The notes beneath the pieces were generated by a model. The model did no database searches and was not told where the DNA came from. It saw nothing but the letters and a program-made list of their open reading frames with translations. This document shows, in pieces, positions 45,987 through 58,800 of a DNA stretch of 64,000 bases; positions within the stretch are counted from its first letter, which is position 1; every line of letters begins with the position of its first letter. A program made the position numbers and the translations under genes. This stretch comes from Escallonia rubra. Taxonomy: Eukaryota > Streptophyta > Magnoliopsida > Escalloniales > Escalloniaceae. The DNA lies in assembly GCA_033065855.1 (NCBI GenBank), contig JAVXUO010003221.1, positions 19,957 through 83,956 of the forward strand. The letters are read 5' to 3'.

Positions 45987-46849
45987 ACTATTAAAACACA
46001 TGGATTTTCTTCATAAATTCTAAATTTGAATATAATAAACTCATTCCCCATGTTTTTGGTTAATACTCAATTCAACGGTTCATCAAACTTTGTTAGGATA
46101 ATACTCATGATTTGTTACAAATTTGCATATTTTGGAACACAAACATTGTCACCTCTTTAATGTTGCACGTCCTTTACATTTTCAACCTAATTTAACCATA
46201 TTGCTCATATCTCATTAACCGCCTACCAACATCCTTTATGGGGAAAAAAAAAATCCTCAAGGAGTCCTCTTTCACAAATCGCCTCCGCTATGTGATCTTA
46301 AAATTTTTGGATGTTAATGTTTTGGTAGAAATACGACAATATGTCACAAGAGGACTATAGGGTTTATAATCTTTCTTCCTCAAAGTCTAGGTTAGCAAAC
46401 ATTGTTGTTTTCCACGAGCATATCTTTCCCCATTTCCCATTTCCATAAGCTTCTACTTCGCATGTGTTGCACATGATTTTACACGTGATCTTATGATTTT
46501 CCATGAACCATTAGCCCATTAAGAGTATACATGAAGCAGAACCGTATGCACATGATGTACAACTATATATCTAGACCAAACAAAGGAACAGCTACACTGA
46601 ACATCGGTATGCATGATGTTCCGCCTCTTGACTGTTCTACTAAAGTTTCCTCCTAGTGACCTTAGAGACTAGAGTTGCTCAATTCAAACACCAGCTCAAT
46701 TACTCATTATTCCAAGTCTAGCTAATTTCTCAAAAACTGTCATCAATTTTCCACATGTCACCTTTGTTTTCTGACATCTTTGTCCACCACTTATGAACTA
46801 ATGAGTTATTCGAGCCCGTTTTCGTTGTACCGCCGCTACCACCGTCGGG
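45987..46849. other. Intergenic, nothing assigned
   Basis: AT-rich DNA without ORFs of recognisable family, inverted ends or tandem repeats. Confidence 0.5.
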
Positions 46850-48612
46850 TTCTTCGGCATGCGATAGCTTAGTCTATTAATTTATTAAGTGTGGGTTTGC
46901 CTGTGATATGGTAGGGCTAGGGTTCAATTGGGTTTTTTGTTGTGCCTGAGAGTTTTGCGCTCGCTGGTGGAGTTGGCCCGGTTCTAAGGTTGGTTTTTGC
47001 GTGCGGTGGTGGATCTCTCACCTGCAGCTGTGGATTGTTCCGCGATGGGTGTCTGATTGTGGTTGTGAGGACTTGATGGGTGGCATGTCGGGTTTGGTTA
47101 GTTGGCTAGCGGTCGGGTTATGGGTGGTCGGCCTCGTGTAGTTGATTTTTAGAGTTGAATTGTTATCATTTCCATATTGCATTGAATTTAGTAAAATGAA
47201 AATTTTAAAATTAGTTTTAATGCCTTTTAAATTCCGATTTTAATTTCTATAATTTTTATACATATTTTAAGGTTCTTACAAAAATTATGGGTCTTTATTT
47301 CCAGCTAGAAACAATTTTGGCAATTTATGGGCTTTTAGTGTATTTAAAGGAATTATTCTTAATTCAAAAATTATTTTTTTATTCCATATGATGTATTAAG
47401 CTATAAAGAATGCTTAATGAGAATTAAAAATATTTCTGAGTCTCTAGGAGTGTGACGGGTTCTCTGGTTAGGTTGGTCGTATGTGTGGCCCGCTTTGAGT
47501 CGTGTTGTTCCGGGTTAAGGAATGAATTCGTTGTGAGTAGTTTATATTAGGTTTATAATATAGTAGTGTAGAATGTGTTCTGATAAGTAATTTGTCAACC
47601 TAGGTAAATTCAGAGGATTTTGATCGATGGCATTTTAGCTTCGTTTCGCTTGGATCGAGGTAAGGAATTTCTATCCGAAACTCAATTTCATCTATTTGTC
47701 CTCATAAATATTTTTTCAATTGTTATCGAATTTTCTTTAGACTCTGTTATAGTTGTTATAAGCATTGTTTGCCTTTAATACCTGTTTTGAGCCTTAAGCG
47801 TTTGTTAAAACTTCTTATCGATGCTCATTATTCATTACTCTTTGGCATCCATTTATTCATTGAACTAACGGTTATTGTATTCGCTGTATTGACATGAGAT
47901 TCTGCATTGGTGTGTTTTGGCGGGAGTTGATGTGTATTGGTGTGGGCTAGTACCTTCTTGGACTAGCCGGTGTATTGGTGTGGGCTAGTACCTTCTTGGA
48001 CTAGCCAATGTAAATATGCATATGTAATTATCAGTGTAAGTGAGCATCGCCTTTGTGGCTCTACTAAGTGATTTCCCTGCACTGCCTGTGTGGCTTTGCA
48101 ATTGCTCATGTTCAATAGCATTTGTGATTGTTTGCATTGTAGCCAAAAGTCATATTGATATCTCGTCGAAAGTAGTTATAATCATTGTGAAAACTCTAGA
48201 AACCATCATCGAACTGTATCTGTGAACTAAACCATCATCGTATTGCTTTTGTAAATTATTTTAAAATTTCTTCGTTTGAGCAATCTTACTGGGCTCTCAA
48301 AAGCCCACTCTCATTTGACTTCCTTTCTGCAGGTGATAACCAACAATAGATCACATTGGGTATGGATTAGATCTGAGCTGAGTGAAAGGGGAAAGAGAAA
48401 TTTAGTTTTAGTTTTAGTTTTAGTTAGTAGAACCCCTGCGTGGGTTAATATTGTTATCTAGATTTTTTTTTTTTTTACTTAGTCTTGTTGTTTCAATTAT
48501 GATAGTACGCTAAGAGTATTATTTAACTCAATGGTTTAGTGGCTCTGACTGGCTGATGATTCTAAATTGATTGAGTTTGAGGTTAACATTCTGGAAATCC
48601 CAGAATGTTACA
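46850..48612 (+). repeat. Probable old LTR relic
   Basis: The stretch ends in a dyad AACATTCTGG-AAATC-CCAGAATGTTACA (48589-48612), the style of LTR ends of chromovirus-type Gypsy elements whose LTR would start TGTAACATTC. The body (47160-47450) has the AT-rich AAAATTAGTTTTAAT..TTTATTTCCAGC texture and a CTATAAAGAATGCTTAA word. No partner LTR, primer site or TSD is visible, so the call is tentative. Confidence 0.35.
47932..48007. repeat. 38-bp tandem duplication
   Basis: Two adjacent copies of GTGTATTGGTGTGGGCTAGT plus ACCTTCTTGGACTAGCC. Each contains a GGCTAGT..ACTAGCC dyad. Confidence 0.95.
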
Positions 48613-49996
48613 ATTTAAGCATCATGTCGATGGTTTTGAAAATTACGATTTATTCGTATTTGCTTGAAATGAACCATGAAATTCAAAACATATCGCATTC
48701 ATCCATTTCACATATAAGAAGTATCAAAATCAAGAGAAATTCAATGAAAGTAAAATCCCGAAATTATTTCATAATAGTAAAGCATGTTATAGTGCTTAAA
48801 AATTAGTAAGATTCAGAAATTCAAAATAAAGTATTCAAAAAGTGAAGCATACAATGAGTAATCAATTATTTCAGCCAAAATTTGAATGTTACTTTGTTCT
48901 TTAGTGTTTTAGGTGCTAATTTTGTTTTTGTACAAAAAAGTTAAATTTCAAGAATTTATACACAAAATTATATTTACGCTATTCATTTTGCTTACCATAT
49001 CCTTAAGTGTGAGATATTTTTTCAGTTTTTTATGTTATGTGGCGATCATTGAGTAACAATTTTGTTTTATAAGTACCTCTTGTAGAACTCCTTACCATAT
49101 ATTAAATTAGACATCTACTACAGTCCTCTACAATGAAATTTAAAGTTTATAAAATAAGTATAAAAAAAGGCACAAACAATTTTTTTAGTAAATTATTGTC
49201 TAGACTAAATAAACCTACTAAAAAACATGCCATGAAAATCTCAGAGCAAAATAGAAGTAAGTGGAGCTATTTTACTTCATTTGAGACAACCAACATTTTA
49301 AAATGTAAAAATAACCCTGAAAAGAGAAACTATAATATTATAGTGGCAATCTTTGTATTCTAATTGCATTACTTCATGGTCATGTTCGACGCTTTTTTGA
49401 CAATCCATTTAATTTTGAATATTTTCTAAGGTAATTAATTTGAAAATATGTGTGCATTGGACAGTTAATTATTGTCTGGATGATCACAAAAATGACATAT
49501 CATTTTACAAAACCTTTTTTTATGTTTGAGGCAAAATAATTATATAAAAGCGAATATCTGTACAGTTGTCAAGACTGTGATAGAAGGAGATGTAATTGCG
49601 TAAGGTTACAAAATTTTTATACTTCATCTCTGAGTTGTAAATTGTTCATTAAGTTCTAAGCTTATAGTATATTTAGGTGATTATAGAAGTTTGTGAAGTT
49701 AAAATATCACATATTTAACATTATTTTTTTTGTAGAATACCCTGTATATACACATGAATTAAAATATAATGAATTAAAAATTAGCCACAGTCATTTGTAT
49801 TGGAAACGAAAAATCTTAAAAAAGGTGCACGAACTATACAATTAGTAATTTACTGTGTAGATATTGGAACTGAAATGAAAGCACGTGGAGTAATTTTAAT
49901 TCATTTCAGATAATGAATTATTTTTACCTACCGCCCATGAAAATCCCTACAACCCTCTATACAAAACAGTTAATGATCAATAACGATCAGTAAATT

Positions 49997-49998
<2 letters not shown>
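48613..49998. other. Intergenic, AT-rich, nothing assigned
   Basis: No gene, RNA or transposon ends were recognised. Short AT-rich ORFs are chance frames. Confidence 0.5.

Positions 49999-50060
<62 letters not shown>
49999..50060. repeat. (AT)n microsatellite, about 31 repeats
   Basis: An uninterrupted AT run directly abutting the fold-back element. Confidence 0.97.
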
Positions 50061-50062
<2 letters not shown>

Positions 50063-50946
50063 GAGCTGATCCGTTGAGAGCTTGGGCAAAATAGGAGAAG
50101 TTACAAGCGTGATCTGACCGTCCATCCCGAAAGATGGACGGGCCAGATCGCGCCTTTTTCGAAAGCTGTCAGTCGTCCGCCATACAGTATGGCGGACGAG
50201 TTTTTTTTACCAAATTGCCCCTCCGCGCCTGTCCGCTAAACTGTATGGCGGAGGACATTAAAGTCCTGATGGGAGACAGCCAAAAAGACGTCCGCGATAC
50301 TGTGTACCGGACGTCCCTAGGCTGACACCTGTCCTTTTTGCCCCTCCACACCGTACGCTATACTGTCCTTTTTGCCCCAACACTTAAAGTTTTTTTTTTC
50401 GGCCCTATGTACGTCCGCTATACTATATGGCGGACAGTCAAGCAGAAGGCTTCCTTCTGCTTGACTGTCCGCCATATAGTATAGCGGACGTACATAGGGC
50501 CGAAAAAAAAACTAAGTGTTGGGGAGGCTTCCTTCTCCTTGACTGTCCGCCATATAGTATAGCGGACGTACATAGGGCCGAAAAAAAAAGGCTTCCTTCT
50601 GCTTGACTGTCCGCTATATAGTTTAGCGGACGTACATAGGGCCGAAAAAAAAATTAAGTGTTGGGGCAAAAAGGACAGGTGTCAGCCTAGGGACGTCCGG
50701 TACACAGTATCGCGGACGTCTTTTTGGCTGTCTCCCATCAGGACTTTAATGTCCTCCGCCATACAGTTTAGCGGACAGGCGCGGAGGGGCAATTTGGTAA
50801 AAAAAACCCGTCCGCCATACTGTATGGCGGACGACTGACAGCTTTCGAAAAAGGCGCGATCTGGCCCGTCCATCTTTCGGGATGGACGGTCAGATCGCGC
50901 TTGCAACTTCTCCTATTTTGCTAACGCTCTCAACGGATCAGCTCCC
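50061..50946. mobile_element. Long fold-back (inverted-repeat) element built of short palindromes
   Basis: The two halves (about 50061-50453 and 50590-50946) are near-identical inverted copies starting GGGAGCTGATCCGTTGAGAG. They differ mainly by an extra ~34-bp piece in the left arm near 50345. Both arms and the middle contain about ten modules of the type GTCCGC.ATA...TAT.GCGGAC, each a dyad of 23-27 bp. They also carry a CCGTCCATC..GATGGACGG hairpin. The element lies between (AT)31 and (TA)7, so its TSD is hidden in the microsatellite. It encodes nothing credible: the same peptide is predicted from both arms only because they are inverted copies. The superfamily cannot be named from sequence alone. 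Confidence 0.85.
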
Positions 50947-50987
50947 TATATATATATATACATACATGTGTGTGTGTGTGTGTGTGT
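50947..50987. repeat. (TA)n-CATACA-(TG)n microsatellite
   Basis: Continuation of the split microsatellite to the right of the fold-back element. Confidence 0.95.
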
Positions 50988-51432
50988 AATCTATTGCAAA
51001 AATTTCAGTTTACTATTGATTTATTAGAAATCAAGACTGGATTAAATTTAACCAACCAAAATTGATTGGCCATTGACCTAAATTTTGAACAGGAATGGTC
51101 GGCGATGAACCAATGGTCTGATGTGAGAGAGAGATGCCCCGACGTGAAGTGAACTGAAACCCGGTAGTCGTGGGTGTTTCATGGTGGTGATCGTGGGTGA
51201 AAATTGTTCAAAGTGGTAGTGGTTCTTGTCGTGGCGGCAGCGAGGGTGGTGGTACTGGATTTGAGCTTGATGGTGGGTACTAGAAAGGGAAACCAAGAGT
51301 GGGGAGAAGTGAGAGAGAAACGCAAAGAAAAAGATAAAAGAATTTAATCAAAACTGAAAAAGAAAAACCAATGAAAATTAACCAAAACTACGTCGTTTTA
51401 GCCGCTAGCCTTAGGCAACATATTCGCTTTTC

Positions 51433-51436
<4 letters not shown>

Positions 51437-51486
<50 letters not shown>
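51437..51486. repeat. (AT)n(GA)n microsatellite
   Basis: An AT run followed by GAGAGAGAGA. Confidence 0.95.
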
Positions 51487-51690
51487 GATCCTAATCAGGC
51501 GTCCAGAGACAAACAGGATTTCGGTGTAGTGAGTTATACAAAAAGGACATAGGCACATAAAGAAAGCCAAAAGAGGTGGTGAGATCTATCTATGGTATAA
51601 AAGCAAATCTCGCAGGTCAAGTCAACATAGTAGCGTGGATAGCATCAATGGGCTACCGTTAAAGCTTATTATGCCTTGGGTGAGTCATTT

Positions 51691-52200
51691 CTTTTTTTTT
51701 TTCTAAGCAAATTGCATTAATTAAAATTACCTATTACATCTTTAAGGTAATACTCAAGTGAGCATTCCTGGACAGAGACAATCGCATTCAAACGGATGGT
51801 CTCAGAAATGGCCAATATGGTCTTGGAGGAAAACACAGTAAAGATAAGGGCTACCCGTATTTGGGGATACCAAATTAAGGGTAGCCAGATCGAGAAGATG
51901 TAAGAAATTGTATCAGATCCCTCACTCCCACTAAAACAGAGGTGAGAGCCTTGGGCCGCATAGAATGACAGTTTGCATTACTGCCGCGGTCAACATTGGA
52001 ACCATAAAAGGTGGAGGGGGGGGGGGGGGTCCTCCTAAGGCCGGATCGGAGTGATCCGCAGCTCAATTGCACTTCCAAACCATGCTTCTCAAGCTCAAGC
52101 GGTGGATCCTTCCCCATTTCAAATTGAAAAAGACGTATGAGTGGTCCACGTACTACTATAATTAATTGATGATAAGACCTCAAAAGTATGTGCAAAAAAA
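51691..52200 (-). repeat. Possible truncated LINE-type 3' end
   Basis: On the minus strand the stretch ends ..AATGCAATTTGCTTAG followed by an A run (51692-51702), as expected for a poly(A) retroposon tail. Upstream sequence has remnants that look once-coding but no clear domain. A G run lies at 52018-52030. Weak call. Confidence 0.25.
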
Positions 52201-52324
52201 GATCGATATGTCAAGTCCATTGGAATGTTAAAAGTAGGTTAAGGTCAGAGGAAATCGCATGCATTTAACAAAGAACAAACAAGTAAGAAAATAATGTCAA
52301 GAAAACGCAAAGCACAACGCTCAA

Positions 52325-52520
52325 TGTTTTTTTTTTTTTTTTTTTTCAGTTCAGTCCCTCTTGCCTAGGCCTGCGCTCGGTGCATCACTCAAGCCCCAGG
52401 ACCTCCAACCCACTAGAGTAATCGTGCTTAATTAAAAGTGCTCGACGAATATAATCACAAAATCTTGAACTACGGCATTCGCTACTCGCTTGCGTTACCA
52501 AGCGCAAGCCAACCTACTCT
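52325..52520 (-). repeat. Possible SINE/retroposon with poly(A) tail
   Basis: A run of more than 20 T at 52326-52346 would be the poly(A) tail of a minus-strand retroposon. The adjacent ~170 bp is of moderate GC. I cannot recognise a clear polymerase III A or B box, so the class is uncertain. Confidence 0.2.
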
Positions 52521-53075
52521 TTGAATCTGTACAGATTACAGCCAATGAAGGAAGGATGTTTATCATTGAACGACTAGAGTCGAATTTGCTCACACAATCT
52601 AAAATTTTGTTTCAAAGAATTGGCGTATTTGTGATGGAGAGAGTATTTAGCTATGAGCTTTATGGTTAGATCTCAATTAGATGAAGCTTTGATTTAAAGA
52701 GCTTAGTATACGAGGAATCGATCAAAGCTAATAACAATCTAGCAAGATTATAAATATGTTCTTATTGTTACAATTGTTTGCTTTGCTAGAAGCTGGTATT
52801 TAAAGGAGAGAGAAAATAGTGTAAAAACAATTTGAAATTTGACTTTTTTCCATTAGGCTATCCATCGGTTGCAATCAACTATCAGGTGTTATGAAATATA
52901 ACTCAATATATATGTCCATTAGTTTAAACAAATTGAGGATCGGTCGCAACCGATAAGCCTAGAGCACTTGGACAGCGATATCGGTTTCAACTCATGGGGA
53001 TAAGGTAACAATATTGAGTCGAGCCATGGCACTGAAGATAGTTTTGCTCTAAAGTCTAGTTTTGAACTTATTATG
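52521..53075. other. Intergenic target DNA of the Tat element
   Basis: No gene or repeat was recognised. It ends with the target site GTTAT. Confidence 0.5.
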
Positions 53076-53080
53076 GTTAT

Positions 53081-53482
53081 TGATATGGGTAAAATTAGCA
53101 AGAGCCAAGATGACGACACGTGTCGTCATCCGGAAGAATCATAACTTATGCATTGAATCCACTTCTCCATAAATGATGGTAACAGCCCATTAAAAGAGAT
53201 TAACGGATCGTTAATCAGGAATAAATCTCTTTTATTAGGGTAACCCCCTAATAAGGAGACATAACTATCCTCTGATTGAGAACTCTATATAAAGGAAATG
53301 GAGACAAAGAAAGAGGTAAGCTTTCTGGTTTAACAATAATAGTCATATTCAGACAGATCAACTGACTTAAGCATCGGAGTGTCTCCGCCGGAAACACTTC
53401 CGGCGAAGTAACCGGTGTCGTTTTTGCTGCGCAGGTTTGCTTGCGAATCATCGGAAGCGTGTTCCAGATTTCATCCACAACA
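53081..53482 (+). repeat. 5' LTR of Tat element
   Basis: 402 bp, TG..CA. TATA box TATATAAAG at 53286. The U3 has several perfect or near-perfect dyads, including a 22-bp palindrome centred on CACGTG (53109-53130). Confidence 0.95.
53286..53294 (+). promoter_or_regulatory. LTR TATA box
   Basis: TATATAAAG within CTCTATATAAAGG, about 200 bp into the LTR. Confidence 0.75.
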
Positions 53483-53502
53483 TTTTGGCGCCATCCGTGG
53501 GA
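53483..53502 (+). promoter_or_regulatory. Primer-binding site of Tat element
   Basis: TTTTGGCGCCATCCGTGGGA directly follows the LTR end. The TGGCGCC start is typical of plant Gypsy elements of the Tat/Athila branch. Confidence 0.8.
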
Positions 53503-53523
53503 CCCGAAATTCGTGAGTAAATC

Positions 53524-55827
53524 ATGTCGCAGAATCCTAATCCACAAGCTCAGGTAGGAGGAACCCCTCCACCAGGGTCATCTTCACTTCATATGCGCGA
53601 CCCAATTCGTGGGGTATCCACATCTCAGCCGCCCAACCGCGGCAAAAAGATCATGAGTACGCCATCCATCACTACTATGGCGCGAACCACTGCGGTACCT
53701 GTAATCCCTGCAATAATACCAACTGTCGTAACGGCACCGGCATCTATTGCAGTGGTACCGCCGGTGGTAACATTCACTCCTCCATCCGTAAACACAGTCC
53801 AGCGTCCACTCCAAACTGCTGGCATATCTAAACCTCCCATTACCACTGTCACCACAATGGGAGTGAACATCGCTCCATCTATGGATAACCAAACCGACCT
53901 GATGGCCATTATCCGAGCAATGCAACAATCTATTGAGAAATTGCAAGCTGCTATAGAACATCCGCCTCCACGGTCGGAACCTCTCAGGCCTCCAGGCACT
54001 TCAAAGACCCCGGAACAAACAAGTCACAACCAACACGAGACCTAGGTAACAGATGAAGAATTTGACGACGAAAGGCGAAATCCAAGATCTAGAAAGCGTC
54101 GAGAAAATTATAATGAGGCTCACTCATACCCCAATACTGGGGGTAATCGGGCAGAACAATACTCCAACGCTCCAATTATAATTGGACATCCATTCTCCGA
54201 AGAGATCGATCTCTTCCCAACTCCTCCACACTTCAAAATGACTCCGTGCGAGTCATATGATGGCAAGGGAGACCCAATGGAACACTTAGCCCGCTTTACC
54301 TCGGGGATGAATCTGCATCTGGTTCTTGATCAAATAATGTGCCGGGCTTTCCCTGTGACGTTAAAAGGAGCCGCACACGTATGGTTCCAACACTTAGCTC
54401 CTCGTTCCATTTCTTGCTGGGCCCAGTTGGCCGAATCCTTCCGAAGCAATTTTCTCACAAGTCGCATTCAGAGGAAGAATTCTTCGGCCCTTTTTGGTAT
54501 AATTCAGGGGCCAAGGGAATCCCTAAAATCGTACTACGCTCGCTTTAACACTGAAAAGCTCCTTATCGATCATTTGGATCCAGGAGTAACCTTTGCAGCG
54601 ATGGCTAGGGGAGTCAGGCCGGGAACGCCTCTACGTTTCTCTTTGAACAAGCGCCCACCAGCAGACATGTCAGATCTCCTTAACAGAGTGGAGAAGTACC
54701 TTCGGGCAGAGGAGGATTCGACATCGTCACAACAAGAAGAGATCCACTCTGGGCAGAAGAGGCGTGATCGTCCGGAGGGGAACAATCAGGATGAACCCAA
54801 GCGTCCACGAGCGCCCCTCTCAAAATCATTTACTCCTCCTAATACTACAGGCGGACATATTCTTCACCAAATCAATGGCCAACACATCCTGAAATGGCCC
54901 AAACCTATCAAAGCTCCAGCGACAAGAAGGGATACTCAAGTCTACTGCCATTTCCACAAGGATCACGGTCACACGACGGAAGAATGCAAGGTGCTTCCGC
55001 GAGAAATGGAAAATCTCATCGTCAGGGGACACCTTAAACAGTTCGTCAAAAACAACCATCGGCAGCAGACTGGGGGAAGAGGTAATCCTCGAAGAACCGA
55101 CGAAGCTCCCCCAAAGGATCCGCCTGTTATACATACCATCTCCGGAGGACCCAGCGCCGGCGGCTTATCTAGCTCTTCACGAAAAGCCTACGCTAGACAA
55201 GTAAATCTTGCGCAAGGATCGGGAAAGCGAGCAAAAGAACTCGACTCGCTGGAATTTGACAATGCAGACCTTGAGGGAGTGAGCCTTCCGCACGATGATG
55301 CACTCGTCATCACTTTGAGGATAGATGCTTTCCAAATCAAACGCATCTTGGTCGATACAGGGAGCTCGGTCGACATTCTTTTCGATGATGCATTCAATCA
55401 AATGGGGATCTCCGAAGATAGGGTAAAGCCAATATCTTCTCCTTTGTACGGCTTCACAGGTGCTTCTGCACCGGTAAAAGGGATTGCCGCCCTTACGGTC
55501 GTCGCAGGAGAAATGCCTCGTCAGGCGGTGCATACACTCGATTTCCTTATTGTCAAAGTTAAATCATCGTACAATGGGATTTTGGGACGAACAGGCCTCA
55601 ACAAACTGCAGGCAGTGGCATCAACTTACCATCTCATCATGAAGTTCCCTACGCCAATGGGAGTTGGTTATGTGAAAGGAGATCAGATTCTAGCCCGAAG
55701 ATGTTACGTGGCATCGTGCAAGGTCGAAGAGACACTCTCTATTGACGACCTGCGAGACGAAAAGACTTTGAGACGCGCGGAGCCTGTAGAAGCTCTTTAT
55801 TTCTGTACCAATCAGAGAGGGGGATGA
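53524..55827 (+). pseudogene. gag-protease of Tat element, one in-frame stop
   Basis: A single frame runs from ATG 53524 to TGA 55827, interrupted only by a TAG at 54043-54045. The N-terminal 170 residues are Pro/Thr/Ser-rich. After the stop comes the retrotransposon gag domain (CESYDGKGDPMEHLARFTSG and GAAHVWFQHL), a nucleic-acid-binding segment CHFHKDHGHTTEEC, and a retropepsin-like aspartic protease with active site DTGSS at 55354-55368. Gag forms the particle, and the protease cleaves the polyprotein. The frame ends at a G run (about 55816-55820) beyond which similarity continues in another frame, suggesting a one-base slip. The 54043 stop is probably a mutation; programmed readthrough cannot be excluded. 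Confidence 0.9.
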
Positions 55828-55837
55828 CGAGCGACAA

Positions 55838-58800
55838 GTGAGGACTGGTTCAATGCTGGAGCCAAGAGTTAGAGATCAGCTAGTCTCCTTCCTTCGATCC
55901 AATATGGACATCTTCGCGTGGAGTGCTGCGGACATGCCGGGCATTGATCCGTCAGTAATCACTCACCAGCGCTTTCAGTCGATCCCACGTTCAAACCCGT
56001 CAAGCAAAAGAAACGACCTTTCGCACCAGAAAGACAGGCGATAATCAAAACCGAAATCGATAAGCTCCTGACAGCTGATTTCATCAAGGAAATTGACTAT
56101 CCTGAGTGGATAGCCAATGTTGTTATGGTACCAAAGGCGGGAGCAAACAAGTGGAGAATCTGCATTGATTACATGGATCTGAACAGGGCATGTCCCAAGG
56201 ATAGTTACCCACTGCCTCGCATCAATACGTTAATCGACGCTACGTCGGGTCACCAACTATTTAGCTTCATGGATGCGTTTTCCGGATATAATCAAATCCG
56301 CATGCATGCAGACGATGTAGCCAAGACGGCCTTCATCACGGATCAAGGTTTATTTTGCTACAACGTCATGCCTTTCGGGTTGAAAAATGCTGGTGCCACG
56401 TACCAACGGTTAGTCGATAAAATATTCAAACCCCTCATTGGAAAGGGCATGGAGGTCTATGTCGACGACATGCTTGTCAAAAGCCTTCAGGCGGAGGACC
56501 ACATTGCTGATCTACGACAGTGTTTCGCACTCCTCCGCGAGTATCGCATGCGCCTCAACCCTACCAAATGCGCTTTTGGAGTATCGTCCAGGAAATTCCT
56601 TGGGTTTATGATCTCCGAAAGGAGAATTGAAGCTAACCCCGAAAAGATCCAAGCAATTCAAGAAATTGTTGCTCCCAGACGCGTCAAGGAAATACAAGTC
56701 CTGACGGGAAGAATAGCTGCCCTCAGCAGGTTTTTCTCTAGGTCAGCTGAGCGTTGCTTGCCGTTCTTTAAGGCGTTAAAGAACATCAAAAATTTCGAGT
56801 GGACGGACGAGTGTCAAACCTCCTTCGACAAACTGAAGGAGTATCTTACGTCACCGCCTCTGCTCTCTAAGCCCCTCCCTGGAGAAGATCTTTTCCTTTA
56901 TTTGGCCGTTTCAGAATCCGCCGTCAGTGCGGTTTTAATTCGAGAGCAAGATGGTCGAAAACTCTCCATCTATTATGTGAGCAAGATTCTTCAAGGAGCT
57001 GAACAGAGATATCCGAATACAGAAAAATTGGCGTTTGCTCTTCTGATCGCCGTAAGGAAGCTTCGTCCGTACTTTCAGTCTCACACAATGGTCGTGCTCA
57101 CCGACAAACCTCTTAGGCGAATACTGCACAAGCCTGATCTCTCGGGTTGTCTCGTTCCGTGGTTGATAGAATTAGGCGAGTTTGACATCCATTATCGACC
57201 ATGGCCTTCAATTAAGGGACAAGTCTTGGCTGACTTCGTTGTTGAGTGTACTTTTCCCATTGAAGACGAAGAACCGCTCCTCGTTCAACCCGAATCGTTC
57301 GCTTGGACACTCTTCGTGGATGGATCCTCAAACACACATGGGAGTGGTCCGGGATTAATTCTTAATGGACCAGAGGGCCTGATCATTAAGTACGCTCTTC
57401 GTTTTGATTTCCGAGCTTCGAACTATAAAGCTGAGTACGAAGCTTTGATAGCAGGGATGCACCTTGCTCACGCCATGCGGGCAGCATCCCTTCATGTTTT
57501 CAGCGATTCAGCGCTCGTTGTAAAACAGATGTCAGGAGAGTACGAAGCAAAGGATCCTAAGATGGCCACTTACCTGTCTAAAGCCAAAGAAGTAGCTCGC
57601 ATATTTACTCTCTTCAAAATCACACAAATCCGCCGCGAGGATAACACTTCCGCAGATGCACTTTCAAGGTTAGCCTCTCAGGATCCATCCGGTTTTGGCC
57701 GCACCATTCATCTCGAACTTCTGCATGAACCGAGTATTGCAACGAGGGAAGTCATGCAAACCGAGCATGAACCGTCGTGGATTGATCCCATCAAGGCCTA
57801 CCTTCAGGACGGCACGTTACCTGCCGACCGGAAGCAAGCCAGGAGCATCATTCTTCGCTCGGCTCGGTATGCTGTTGTGGACGATGTACTATACAAGCGT
57901 TCCTTCACACTTCCTTACCTCCGTTGCCTCACACCGACAGAGTCGAATTATGCTCTGCGGGAAGTTCATGAAGGCATTTGCGGACAACACTTGGGAGGAC
58001 GCGCCTTGGCACACAAAGTTCTTCGACATGGGTATTATTGGCCTACAATGCATCGTGATGCTTGCCAACGTTTTTCTTCAATCCCCAGGCAATCACCAAG
58101 CCCCTTGTCATCGTTGAGTTGTTGCATACCTTTTGCTATGTGGGGAATGGACATCATGGGTCCTTTCCCTGCAGCAACGGCTCAGCGTCGATTCATAATC
58201 GTGGCAATTGATTATTTCACCAAGTGGGCAGAAGCAGAAGCCTTGGCCACGATTACTGAAAAGAAATGTGAAGACTTTTTCTGGCGCGCCATTGTTTGCC
58301 GTTTTGGAATTCCACGGGTGCTCGTCACAGATAATGGCAAACAATTTGACAACTCAACTTTTCGGAGTTTTTGCACTAATCTATCGATCGAGCAACGCTT
58401 CACTTCCGTGGCACACCCACAGACGAATGGACAAACTGAAGTTACGAACCGCACACTTCTTCAAGGGATAAAGAAGAGGCTGGATGGAGCGAAAGGTTTG
58501 TGGGTCGAAGAGTTGCCCAAAATTCTTTGGGCCTACAATACCACCACTAGAACTCCTACTGGCGAAACCCCCTTCAGTCTGTCTTTCGGAACGGAAGCTC
58601 TCATACCTGTGGAAGTAGGGTTACCTTCTCTTCGGCTCACATCGTATGCCCCGGTACAAAATGAGGAGGCTCTCCGAGCTAATCTCGACCTCCTTGATGA
58701 ACGCCGTGAGCAAGCGGCCATGCGCCTCGCAGCTTACCAGCATCGTGTATCCAGGTTTTATGACCAGAGAGTTCGTCCACGGGCTTTCCGAGTGGGCGAC

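Noticed and set aside
24655-46000. CRISPR-like repeat arrays
   Set aside because: Units are contiguous minisatellites without unique spacers, in a plant LTR.
50134-50906. Identical 63-74-residue ORFs on both strands (MDGPDRAFFESCQSS...)
   Set aside because: They come from the two arms of the inverted repeat; the peptide is the translation of the palindrome modules.
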